Position numbers and translations under genes: made by a program. Of a DNA stretch of 64,000 nucleotides, positions 1 through 9,837 are shown in pieces (position 1 is the first letter of the stretch; each line of letters starts with the position of its first letter). Source of the stretch: Rosa chinensis. Taxonomy: Eukaryota; Streptophyta; Magnoliopsida; Rosales; Rosaceae. The DNA lies in contig NC_037090.1 of the NCBI RefSeq assembly GCF_002994745.2, forward strand, positions 13,621,001 to 13,685,000, written 5' to 3'. The notes beneath the pieces were generated by a model, which was not told the DNA's origin, did no database searches, and worked only from the letters and a program-made list of their open reading frames with translations.

Positions 1-28
<28 letters not shown>

Positions 29-32
<4 letters not shown>

Positions 33-424
33 TCCTATCCAGAGCGAGGCATCGCTTTGAAATTTCAGAGCGAGGTTAGGGTTTAGGGTCACTTTTCGGT
101 CGCATATCCACATCTCAACCGTTCAGTTTCTAGGTACTAATGTATAGATCATATCTGCAAAATTTCAGCCAAATTGATGGTCGTTAAGGCATTGATAACT
201 GCCTTAAAGCTAGTACGGTTCAGGTTGGACAGATTCAGTTCGTCCATTGGTTTAAGCGAGTCAGATACCTTAAAGACCATCAATTTGGCTGAAATTTTGC
301 AGAGATGATCTATACATTAGTACCTAGAAACTGAACGGTTGAGATGTGGATATGCGACCGAAAAGTGACCCTAAACCCTAACCTCGCTCTGAAATTTCAA
401 AGCGATGCCTCGCTCTGGATAGGA

Positions 425-428
<4 letters not shown>
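29..428. mobile_element. 400-bp foldback MITE in a TA microsatellite
   Basis: Positions 29-193 and 263-428 are near-perfect inverted copies of each other, separated by a loop of about 70 bp, so the whole unit can fold into one long hairpin. Both ends abut runs of TA, so any target duplication is hidden in the microsatellite. A second 400-bp element with the same architecture lies at 55221-55620: its arms have diverged, but the loop is recognisably the same in inverted orientation, which makes this a family and not a chance palindrome. No coding capacity. The superfamily is not clear. Insertion into TA runs recalls the rice Micron elements. Confidence 0.85.
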
Positions 429-469
<41 letters not shown>

Positions 470-472
470 ATA

Positions 473-545
473 TAGTCCGGATCAAGGAAGGACGTCCGTG
501 ACTTTCTAAATCTGCAGACGAAACGATCTGAGCCGTTGATTGCTT
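473..545 (+). repeat. Detached fragment of MULE terminal inverted repeat
   Basis: These 73 bases repeat the first 73 or so bases of the MULE left terminus that begins at 566 (same order, few mismatches). They are separated from it by a short TA run (546-565). The piece is either a relic of an earlier insertion in the same TA tract or a local duplication of the element end. Confidence 0.8.
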
Positions 546-565
546 TATATATATATATATATATA

Positions 566-960
566 CATTCCGGATCGAGGAAGGACGTCTGTGACTTTCT
601 AAATCTGCTGACGAAACGATCTGAGCCGTTGATTGCTTTAATTGAAAAGCAACGGTTCAGATAGAAATCTTCCAATAACAAGTGGGTCAAATAACTTTGG
701 TACGCAACCCGACTCCCCAGTCTCACCCTCGTCGAGCCAGAGTCATCATCTCCAGTTCTCCACCCAAAATCCATGTCTTCCCACCATTGACGTTTGAAAC
801 TCGCCGCATGTTGCTCAATTGTCGCAACCCAAGCTTCCTTCTTTTTCTTCCTCTCACAAAATTGTAGTCATCCGATGGTATCGACCTCCCTTGGAGTTTT
901 CGCCCCAAAAATTGAAGACTTGGAAGCACATATAGTCATCTAGAGTTTTTCTCGAGTATG
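566..960 (+). repeat. MULE left terminal inverted repeat
   Basis: The outer 115 bp match the right end closely. The inner part (783-836 against 5738-5792, and 880-930 against 5460-5500) matches in the same order with substitutions and gaps. The long repeat is typical of TIR-MULEs. Confidence 0.8.
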
Positions 961-1035
961 GGTTGCCTCTTTTATGATACTTTTGATTTCCAATTGCTTT
1001 TTTGTGTACTATGTTTTTCTTGTGACTGCTTGTAG

Positions 1036-1833
1036 ATCAAGTGAAGAATCCCATTCATGATCTGCTATACGCATGGAGAAAGTTGAAATTGGAGTCATGG
1101 CCAGCATGGCTTGACGAAGTGCAAGATCAATATGAGATTAATGTTGGAAAGGTAAATCCTCGGCTGGGACAGTCTGGCTACTTATATTTGTGAAGGTTGA
1201 ATGTGTTGAAATACAGTTTGGCTAAGATCTCGAATTGTGTACAGGGGTCTGGTGAAACAATAAACTAGATGCAAGTAACCTTAACTTTGCACGAAACTGA
1301 TCTGTTGTTGTCTCTATGTTGTAATAATTTTTCAATTTTTTTTATTTACTTCATATATCAATGTTCTGATTTTAGTTGTAATTGAGGGAATCCTTTAGCA
1401 TAAATTATAAATCAATTGATATGCATGTACATTATAAATCAATTTTAGTTGGCGTTGTGAACTGTGTTGCCTTGGTCTCCAATTTGTCCTGGATTTAAGT
1501 AATGAATTTTGATTACCTAATTTAATAATTTTTTTCAAAATTTTGCAGTTGTGGTTTCCTCTTTACTCAGTTCTACGAAAACGATGCTGCTGAATACAAA
1601 TTGTCTACTATCCAAATGTATGTTGAGAGTAACTATTTACTTAAATAATGAAGCTGCTTTATGCAGAAACTTTCTTTTAATGATCTTTGAGGTTGTATGA
1701 CACAATTGTAACTTTACAGTGTGGAGGACTTCATTCGCACATCCAGTTTTAGTGAATTTAGAAAAAGCCTTCAACTTCTTTTCGCGTTCCTTGGCCATAT
1801 AAAAACTGGTGTATGCCTGCAAGTTTTCTCAAG
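1036..1833 (+). pseudogene. MDN1-like: Captured midasin-like gene fragment (three exons)
   Basis: Three exon-like blocks with correct splice borders lie just inside the MULE left repeat: 1036-1151, 1549-1617 and 1720-1833, separated by introns that begin GT and end AG. Their conceptual translation includes LESWPAWLDEVQDQYE, LWFPLYSVL and VEDFIRTSSFSEFRKSLQLL, read through one frame break near 1600. From memory this order resembles the long linker region of midasin (MDN1/REA1), the giant AAA+ ATPase that releases assembly factors from pre-60S ribosomes in the nucleus. Only about 100 of some 5000 residues are present, so it cannot work as midasin. Retained introns mean the piece was taken from genomic DNA, as MULEs do, and not from mRNA. 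The assignment needs a protein search. That it is a spliced host-gene fragment is better supported than its name. Confidence 0.6.
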
Positions 1834-3037
1834 GTATAATTATAAAGGACAATCCAAAAAACCTCAAAGATCTGGAACAAGACGAGCTATGGTGTGTTTG
1901 ATTCTTCAGGTTTTGGATGCAAGACGATTTCTATCTAGATCTAGTGGATTGGTTTTCACATAATATATTGGTTGTGGGTTTGGGAATCTGTTTATTTGTG
2001 TAATACTTTTAGTAGTAAGGTGAGCTCTTAGCTCTACAAAATCAATGTATAGACTTTGTCAAATGTAATGTGCATTTTTTGAGAACACAGAGCAGTGATT
2101 ATGCCAATCTGGAAGATTCTTTTTATTTTGTACTTCATAGTATTATTGAAGGAATAAAATCAGTCTACATGAATGTTGTATTATACCACATTGAGAAATT
2201 GCTAGCAGGTTTAGCTTTAATTTGGGTGCATTTTGTTTTCTTGGTTGTGGTTGTTGTTTTGTGCATTGTTCTGTGCAATTTTAAGAACACAGAGCTTTGC
2301 TCGTGCAATTCTGGAGAAAAGTTAGCTTTCTTGGTTGTGGACTTGTGGTTGTTGTTTTTCTGCAATTTGTTATTTCTGGTATTAGAATGCACCACTGGCA
2401 GCAGACATTTATTAACAAACAAGGTTATTTTACTTCCAAATTGCATACAGCTGCAGAATTGCACTTTTGATCCCATAGTTCCTTATTCAATGTTTCTGGA
2501 ACCATTACACAAAATGAAATATCATATTTTCTGGAACCATTACACAAACAAAATGAAACATGATTAGTCCACATCAATTCAAAACAAATCCTGGCATCAT
2601 ATTTTCTGGAACCACTACACAAATTAAACACAATGAAACATGATCAGTCCACATCAATTCATGGCAATACATTTCTGGAACCATTACACAAACAAAATGA
2701 GACATGATCATAGAGAGCATCAGTTCATAACTAAGCCTAGCATTTTAAAACAAAACAAGACTGATCATGTACAAAATTCCATTCTTCCAAGAATCTTCCG
2801 AGTATCCAACTAACCATTCACAATTGAATTAAGCCATTACCTACAAAAATTTAATACCATTTGGCCTATTCACAAAAAGCATGTTGAACTTGACTCCTCA
2901 TCCATATTAGTGGAACTTGTCTCCCCATCTTTGTTAATAGCAGGTCTACATAAAAAAAGTAAAAATAAAGTGATAAATAACAATCAATAAAATTGTTGAC
3001 ATAAAAAATAATGTCAAACACAATTAACTATAGGTTC
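1834..3037. other. MULE interior without gene; short tandem repeats
   Basis: AT-rich sequence with no convincing coding frame. At about 2493-2710 a roughly 55-70 bp unit containing TTTCTGGAACCATTACACA occurs four times with decay. Open frames here are short and overlap on both strands. Confidence 0.6.
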
Positions 3038-5176
3038 TTACATTCCATGAAGTGTTGGACAATTTCTTTTGTCATGTGACTGGCCAAATAGTCCACATCC
3101 ATGGCATTGCCTACGTTGACTGTCCTTTACCTTAACTTTCCTCTTCTCTTTTTCTTTCTTCAACCTTCTTCCACACCCTTTTGCCCTCACTTGATATGGT
3201 TCATTAAAAATATGCTGAACATTATCAACCTTGGTCTCCAAAACTACTACATTTTGTTGGCTTTCGTTACCAATCAATGTTTTAATATTCTCCAAGAAAG
3301 CATCCAAAGATTTCATAAAAAGCTGGCTAGCCTCCTCACTCACCATTGCCTTATCAATTGCATTTGTAGCATGCTGCAATAGTTTAGTCCTCCTTGCAAG
3401 TGAAGCTTTGTTGTCTTTAATTTCCATTCCATCAGAATCTAACACAACACTCTGTCTTGCAGCTTTGGTCCATCTCTTCAAGATGTACTGAGTAGGAAAT
3501 TTATCAACATCTTATTTTTAATCAAATATGACAAAACATGTCGACGCGGGAGCCCTTCACTCTCAAACTTTCTATAGCTGCATGATGCAAAATCAGAGAC
3601 TTTTTCATAAGTCAGTTCACAAGACTTCATGGTATCTAGGTTCTTTCGCATAACCTTAAATACGCAATGAGTGACATTTTCTCTTGGAAGTTCTAGTTTA
3701 TATTTGAAGCTCTCTCTCAACTGTTCTTGAACTTCACAAAATATCTTATGTGTATAAATGTTGGCCATATGATCTTCAATGTCAAGTGACATGACAGTTC
3801 TTGCCTTCTCATCAATATTGATATGATCCTCCTCTAACTCATGATGGCATTGATGAAGAAGTCCCCTCTTAAATTGAACCATAAATTCCACCAATGAATT
3901 CCACTCAGAAACATAATACTTGAAGAAAGAATGCTGACTCTCTGCTCTTTGACTACTTGACATTCCTGCTGAGAAAGCATGATTTACATGTGCTGCTATC
4001 CATGATGAACAAATTTCATATATTGACTGCAACCACTTGTTATCACTCAACTCATTTTTTTCAATAATTTAAGTCCATCTTGAGTCAAACTCCTCTCTAC
4101 AATTTGAATTCCATATGCAGCTATGAAAGTCTTGGTAGTAATCCCGATATTTAATCGCATCTAGCTTCTCATAAAACTTATTTAGAATGTGCCTACTACA
4201 ATATCTATGAAATGTTTGTGGGAGTGCTTCTGAAATCGCTTTAGTCATAGCAGGATCTTGGTCAGTAATAATCATTTTGGAGGCATTTCTTGGCATAGCC
4301 TTTAGAAATTCCTTGAATAACCAAACAAAAGAATTAGTTGTCTCATCATTTAAGAATGCAAAAGCAAAGATGATTGTCTGCCCATGATTATTAACACCAG
4401 TGAATGGTGCAAAAATCATTCCATACTGATTTCTGTTGTATGTAGTGTCAAAGATAACTACATCTCCATAAAAGCTGTAAGCCCGTCTTGAAATTGAATC
4501 AGCCCAAAAGCACTGTGTTACTCTGTTTTCCTCATTTGACTCCATTATATAGATAGAAGAAGAATCTTTTTCTTTCTCATTCTGAAAATGCATGTATAAT
4601 AGATCTCCATCATGCCACTTCTTCTCTTGACCACAACTTCTTCCATAATTATACAAATCACGTTGTGTACAACCAATATTTTCAATACCACCCGCCTGAA
4701 CACCAAAGAATTCAAACTGTACGTTTATGTTTCTGAACATTTACCAAGCTTAGTTGCTGTGATAGAACTGTGTTAACTTTTGAAACACGATGGTGAGATC
4801 TCAACAAATGTACTTTAGGCGGGCTTGTTAATGGGTGGTTGTGACCCTCGACAAATACAGAGATTGCATATCTTCCAGACTCCTTTCTCACAACTACAAT
4901 TCTTGCTTTACAACCCACTTTTGGTAATCCTCTCTTACGTTTTTCTCCTTGAACCTCGGAAGTTCCTTGCTTATAACAGACATACTCCTTCCTCATAAGT
5001 TGGGTATTATATTTGTTGGTTGCACTAGAATTACTTCTAATACTGAACCCTGCTTCTTTTGCATATCTATTGTAGAAAGTGGCAACCTCATCTATTGTTT
5101 CAAACTCTTGGTGTAATTTAGGCATCAGCTCTGCTTTTACTTGAGGAATATAAACATGATCATCCTCTAACTCCAT
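3038..5176 (-). pseudogene. FAR1/MULE transposase, broken
   Basis: Three conceptual segments on the minus strand together form one FAR1-related MULE transposase of about 690 residues. 4712-5176 is the FAR1 DNA-binding domain, starting MELEDD, with a Cys/His zinc-finger pattern ending in GHNHPL. 4069-4740 and 3478-4050 form the MULE catalytic core: DTTYNRN (first Asp), ITDQDPAM (second Asp) and QRAESQHSFFK (Glu). 3038-3481 is the tail, ending in a CX2CX6HX4C zinc knuckle. Breaks: a frameshift near 4715-4725, an in-frame TAA at 4069-4071, and a frameshift near 3495-3505. The SWIM zinc finger that normally follows the core has lost two ligands (Tyr and Arg replace Cys). The protein would bind the terminal repeats and cut. 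This copy cannot be translated whole. Confidence 0.85.
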
Positions 5177-5429
5177 TCAATTAAAACTGAAAAGCACACA
5201 TACACCCAACCTAAATTTGTTAGTCAGCAGTGCCGATGAAAAGAAAAGATAGAAAGAAAGAAGAAACCCAGAAACAGAAAGATACCATACCATAACACAA
5301 TCAATGAAAACACCATAACTTCGACAAAAGAAAGAAAGAAGAAACCTAGAAATAGAAAGAAGTAAAGTCCCAAATACGGTAAAACCCTAAATTTTGTAAT
5401 TGAAAATCAAACAAATCAGAAAAGAGAGA
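5177..5429 (-). promoter_or_regulatory. Leader region of the MULE transposase
   Basis: Purine-rich on the plus strand (repeated GAAAGAAAG), between the transposase start and the right terminal repeat. No TATA box is obvious. MULE promoters usually lie inside the terminal repeat. Confidence 0.4.
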
Positions 5430-5674
5430 GAATCCATACTCTAGTTGTGTTTCTCTGCTTCCAAGTCTCCAACTTTTGGCGCAAAAATTTCAAGGGAGGT
5501 CTGAAAAATCCCAAATCTTCAAACACAGAAAACTCAAAGCTTTTCCTTATACGGTGACTTGGAGACCTTTATCAGGGTCTTCACCGGTGAAGAACTCCGG
5601 CTACCACGTCATCGTCAAACCCAAACGGCAGCAGTGAGGAGGACTAAGGAGATGACGAGGTTCAGCGATAATTT

Positions 5675-5731
<57 letters not shown>

Positions 5732-6031
5732 GAGAAGAAAGCTTGGGTTGCAACAATCTTCCAACATGAGACGAGTTTCAAGCATCAATGTAGTGTAGAC
5801 ATGGATTGGAAGACATTGATTTTGGGTCGAGAATGAGAGAAACTTTGGTTTTGTCGTTGGGAGTGGAGACTTTCCAGTCAGGTTTGAAGTATAAGACTTG
5901 AGACTCGTCCTGCGATTGTTATTGGAAGATTTCTATTTGAACTGTTGCTTTTCAATTAAAGCAATCAACGGCTCAGATCGTTTCGTCCGCAAATTTAGAA
6001 AGTCACGGACGTCCTTCCTCGATCCAGACTG
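5430..6031 (-). repeat. MULE right terminal inverted repeat
   Basis: The inverted partner of 566-960, expanded by an AG microsatellite at about 5680-5727 that the left copy lacks. The outermost 115 bp (5917-6031) keep the best match. Confidence 0.8.
5680..5727. repeat. (GA)n microsatellite
   Basis: About 24 uninterrupted GA units inside the right MULE terminal repeat, absent from the left repeat, so it expanded after the repeats formed. Confidence 0.95.
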
Positions 6032-6743
6032 TATATATATATATATGACAATCTACCATTCTTTATGTTGTGTATAATAAGAGAAAACTAATCAACTAAA
6101 ATGTTACACAAAAAATAAAGTAGTAAACTAATGATATAATTTATTTCATATCTAATTTACAAAAGAAGCATGTGTGTATGTTTCATCTTAACAATACCAT
6201 TGAAAGTGAGCTTAATTAGGTAGAAGGATTAAGGCTTCCAGAGCTATAGTGATAAAAATAAAAATAAATTATTAGATGAGAGCAGAGGAGGATAGTGGGA
6301 AAATAGGTCTAAGACAAAATAGATGAGTGTCACCTATTGAGAGCTGCTTCTTCTTCTTTTTTTCTTTTCTTTTTTTTTGGTGAAGAGCTTTTTCATTTTT
6401 TGAGTGAGAAAGAATCCATCAAAATCTCTTGGAAAATGGTTGGATTTTTTTTTATAGTTTTGATATGTAAAAAAAAACACTATAAAATCCTTCAAAATCC
6501 AGCATTTAATAAAATCCTTAAAAATCAGTATAATTTTGAATATCTGCAGATTTGAATGAATAATTTTAAATCTTAATTGAATACATCAAGATTTTAAAGG
6601 ATTGTTTAAAATCTCAATTGAATACCCATAGATTTTCAAAATACAAAAAAATCTTGTAGACTCTTAAATGAATACACCCCTCTTAAAAAGTTACCATCGA
6701 ATGAAGTTTTTGTGTGCTACACATTGTAGGAATGTACCGAAGG
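6032..6743. other. Intergenic AT-rich DNA with a possible MITE relic
   Basis: No gene seen. About 6430-6685 consists of repeated AAAATCC / TGAATAC words in alternating orientation and ends in TGAATACACCCC, a pattern common in old plant MITEs, but I could not fix both ends. Confidence 0.35.
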
Positions 6744-6826
6744 ATTGCAATGTTGGAAATTTTTAGGGTATGAGGTTACCAATTGAGTTGTTAGAGAAAC
6801 AAGGTATAATATTATAAGCAAACTTT
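6744..6826 (+). repeat. 83-bp direct repeat, left of SINE
   Basis: Nearly identical (two or so mismatches) to 7037-7119. The pair brackets the SINE-like insertion. At 83 bp it is far longer than a normal SINE target duplication of 7-20 bp. Confidence 0.85.
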
Positions 6827-7036
6827 TTTTTTGATCGGGTAGTTAGCTGTTAGTAACTCACACACCCATGCAGTGGTATCCCAACGCCAGGACACCTGTA
6901 CTGACATTGCGGTGAAAGCCAGACTAATTCACAGCATTGCAGACACAAGAATCCAAAGGGTCCCTCAAATCTACTGGCCACGGGATAGAGCTGAGATTCG
7001 AACGCTAGACCTAAGGATTCCAGACTAGGCCGTTCA
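6827..7036 (-). mobile_element. tRNA-derived SINE
   Basis: Read on the minus strand, the segment has a tRNA-like pol III B box (GTTCGAATC) about 30 bases from its 5' end with an A-box-like GGCCTAGTCTGG before it. It ends in an A run (the T run at 6824-6832). Length of about 210 bp fits plant SINEs. It is absent between the two flanking repeats' neighbours, as expected for an insertion. Confidence 0.7.
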
Positions 7037-7119
7037 ATTGCAATGTTGGAAATTTTTAGGGTATGAAGTTACCAATTGAGTTATTAGAGAAACAAGGTAT
7101 AATATTATAAGCAAACTTT
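7037..7119 (+). repeat. 83-bp direct repeat, right of SINE
   Basis: Partner of 6744-6826. Confidence 0.85.
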
Positions 7120-7484
7120 GGTCTAAGGAAATAATGTCAACAAAGTTTTGTGACTGCTTGATTAATTTTTACTTTTTATTAGAAGAAAATTCATAAAAAA
7201 AAAGTAGAAAAGTTTTGTTGGCATTTGCTACAACTTTGATAATTGCGTCACCGTTTTACAGAAGAATTGTTACTTTCAACCAACAATACGCTTGTGATAA
7301 TCATTACAAGAAAAAAAGAAGCAAGGAAAAATGGCAAGTACATTCAACTAATATAATCTACATAAATTAAATAAAAGAATGAGTACAACGATGATCATTT
7401 GGCCCTTTCGGGCTGTTTAATAAGTTAGTTCACGGCCGAAAAAAAAAAATATGATGATCATTTGGTGACCATTACAACAAACTA
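7120..7484. other. Intergenic, no gene seen
   Basis: AT-rich sequence with several A runs. Part of it (around 7290-7400) resembles the sequence just downstream of the second ZAT gene at 26580-26700, so it is probably old 3' flank of the first ZAT gene, pushed outward by the MITE. Confidence 0.45.
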
Positions 7485-8392
7485 AGACCATCTCCAACCG
7501 TTCTGTCAAATGACACGGTGGAGACTCAACGGCAACAAATGAAAGATGAAAATGGTCCAACAGATCTGTCAAATCCTACGTGGATTTGACATTCCAATTC
7601 TCACTGTCAAATTTGACAGATCTTACAACTCTGTCAAATTGTTTCTTTTCATTTTTTAATGCCGAGTCCTTCTCTTCTTCTCCTTCTTCCTTTTCTTCTC
7701 TCTTTCTTCCTACCCAGATCTGTTCTTAGAATCTGGGCATCTGTTGATGATGAAAGAAAGAGATTAACCACTGCTCTATCAACAAAGACTGATGAGAGAA
7801 ATCAAGCCATATAAAGCCAATATTAAAAGTCGAATCCTTTTCCTGCACACCAACACCCAAGCTGAGAAATCAAGTCATCTATTGTTGGCTTGTTGCCCAT
7901 CAAAGAAGAAAAAAGAAACCCAAAGAAGAAGAAGAAGAACGAAGATCAAAAGAGATAAAGAAGAAAAGTCGAATCATTTCCTGCAGACCAACACCCAAGC
8001 TGAGAAATCAAGTCATGTTGGCTTGTTGCCCATCAAAAAAGAACAAAGAAATCCAAAAAAGAAGAAGAACGAAGATCAGAAGAGATAAAGAAGAAAAGTT
8101 GAATCCTTTTCCTGCAGACCAACACCCAAGCGGCTCAATCTGTTGTTGGCTTGTTGCCCATCAAAGAAGAAGAAAAAAACCCAAAGAAGAAGAAGAACGA
8201 ATCAGAAGAGATAAAGAAGAAAGAGAAAAAAAAATAGTTTTCTTTTTGTTATAAAAATTTCAAAAAATAATAAAATAATATATAAATATAACTAATATGT
8301 TGGATCAAAAAATTGTCAAAAATGACCGTGACACATTATCCTTCAAATTCAAATTTGACACATGATTTTTGAATAATCTGTTGGAGATGCTC
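7485..8392. mobile_element. MITE with GA(C/G)CATCTCCAA termini
   Basis: Begins GACCATCTCCAACCG and ends TTGGAGATGCTC, an inverted pair. Its subterminal words recur in inverted orientation in the element at 20857-21783, for example TCCTTCAAATTCAAATTTGACAC near 8340. The middle has three tandem copies of a 130-139 bp unit (starting near 7829, 7968 and 8098) rich in AAGAAGAAG. Open frames of Lys/Arg-rich sequence here come from that repeat and are not genes. The target duplication is unclear in this copy. It sits directly in the 3' flank of the first ZAT gene. Confidence 0.7.
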
Positions 8393-8425
8393 AAGAAATC
8401 GAAGTATCTGCATTTGGTGCCAAAT

Positions 8426-8907
8426 TCAAGAAATCGAAGTATCAGCATTTGGTGCCATGCCATATTCCCAATTCCCAAACAACAACTTTAAGTCATTCTC
8501 TAAAGGCGTCAGGTTGAGATCCATGTCCAAAAACATCACACTCTTACTATTCGACCTCATTAGCCCCGGAATCTTCGAGGCACCAGCAACTGCGGCAGCT
8601 GCAGGAACTGGAGAACTGCACCCAGCATTCGTCATTCTATGCCTTCTCATATGACCTCCCAACGCTTGTCCCGAACTAAACTCCAGCCCGCATATGGAGC
8701 ACTCGTGCTTTTTCTTTTTCGTCTTGCCTTTCCCCGATTCGGTCTCAATTTTCGGATCTTGATCACTGCCCATTAACGTTCCCGGCCTCTTGTGGCTTGC
8801 TCTGTGACCACCAAGAGCTTGGAAAGACGGGAATTGGCGTTTGCAGGTTTTGCACTCGAACACGTGGTTTGGGGAAGATGAGCATTTTTTGAAGTTGGTC
8901 TCTAACC
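8426..8907 (-). pseudogene. ZAT11-like zinc-finger gene, 3' part (split by copia)
   Basis: The minus-strand reading gives two plant C2H2 fingers, each with QALGGH ([21 protein letters not shown] and [21 protein letters not shown]), then a C-terminal [13 protein letters not shown]-type repression motif. The family (ZAT11/ZAT12 type, nuclear stress-response repressors) is intronless and 160-185 residues long. The 5' end of the gene lies 8 kb away at 16961-17032. A copia element sits exactly between, after the codons for MLLSCR. Adding the two parts and counting the 5-bp target duplication once gives 549 nt, divisible by three (182 residues), with no other lesion. So the gene was intact when hit and the insertion is recent. 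Compared with its neighbours it has extra residues near the C-terminus. Confidence 0.9.
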
Positions 8908-9233
8908 TGTTAACCGATACTCAAGTCAACGAAATATGAGCTGGTATCAGTATTGACCAGTGTGTGGAGTACAGCTGTCATCCATGAAGTGGGCACTGGC
9001 CTTAGCTACTGTGGTTTTTACCTTGCTATGAGTAATTACTATATTTCGGTTTGTAATAACGTTTAGGGAGTTTCTCTAACTATATATATCTGTTGTAATG
9101 TGAGTTTCGTGTGTGTGGCATTAATTGAAGAAACACAGAAATTTTCTTCTGCTCTTTCTCTCATTTCTCTTCCTTCTTCTCTATTACTTCGTGCTTAAGC
9201 TCTTCAAGGTTAGCTATGGCTGCCATGTTATCA
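8908..9233 (+). repeat. Copia 5' LTR
   Basis: 326 bp, TG...CA ends. Contains a TATA-like TATATATC near 9081-9088. Differs from the 3' LTR at about four bases. Confidence 0.95.
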
Positions 9234-9245
9234 TGGTATCAGAGC
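9234..9245 (+). promoter_or_regulatory. Primer binding site, initiator tRNA-Met type
   Basis: TGGTATCAGAGC, immediately after the 5' LTR. This is the standard copia primer site complementary to the 3' end of initiator methionine tRNA. Confidence 0.93.
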
Positions 9246-9837
9246 TTCGGCTCATGATCCTGTGCTAATCATGATTAATCTGATTGTGTTTTTCAGCTCG
9301 CTTCCGCATTTGTTCGAGATTTTGAGAGCAGAAACCCTAGTTTTTCAGTCTGCATTGATTTTCTCTTCAATCTAAGCTCACAAGGTTATAGCTCTGTTAA
9401 TTTCTTTGCTTGTTATATTGTGAAGCTCTGTATAATCACTATTTGGTTGTGCGAGATTTAGATCTGTTACGATTTGCTAGATCTACTTGAAATCGATGTG
9501 TGCTCGTGCTTGATTGTGAAGAATATATATGATTATGAACATTTGAGCCTTGTTGATTCTGTTTTAGAATCTGAGGTGCTAGATCTACTTAGCTTGTGCA
9601 ACATCGTTGATTCTGTGTTTATTGAAGTTTACTACAGTGGTATCTACTGTGATTGATGAGTAACAATGGTGAATTTCATAAACTTGTGAAGATTACTACT
9701 GAGTGGGTAATAATTGTTCATAATTGAAGGAGTTATGATGATAACATAATTCGTGATAACATAAATGTTGTGTTAAATCTCATAAGGTTGATAATATCTT
9801 GATAACTTGTAGATTCAAGTCAAGTTTGTTGACAGAA

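Larger units (their letters stand above)
566..6031 (-). mobile_element. FAR1-type Mutator-like element (MULE) with captured gene piece
   Basis: The termini at 566 and 6031 are inverted copies of each other and both sit against TA runs, so the 9-11 bp target duplication usual for MULEs cannot be told from the microsatellite. The left repeat runs to about 960 and the right one from about 5430. The interior holds a broken FAR1/MuDR-class transposase gene on the minus strand (3038-5176) and, beside the left repeat, a spliced fragment of a host gene (1036-1833). Transposase plus a host fragment makes this a Pack-MULE-like derivative of a once autonomous element. It is inactive in cis because the transposase has two frame breaks and a stop. 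Confidence 0.88.

Noticed and set aside
365..382. Telomere-like CCCTAAACCCTAA in the foldback element
   Set aside because: Only two units, in the arm of a MITE and mirrored in the other arm. Not a telomeric tract. The same applies to 25235-25252.
7792..8254. Lys/Arg-rich frames of 79-98 codons
   Set aside because: They come from the AAGAAGAAG tandem repeats of a MITE and overlap in several frames.
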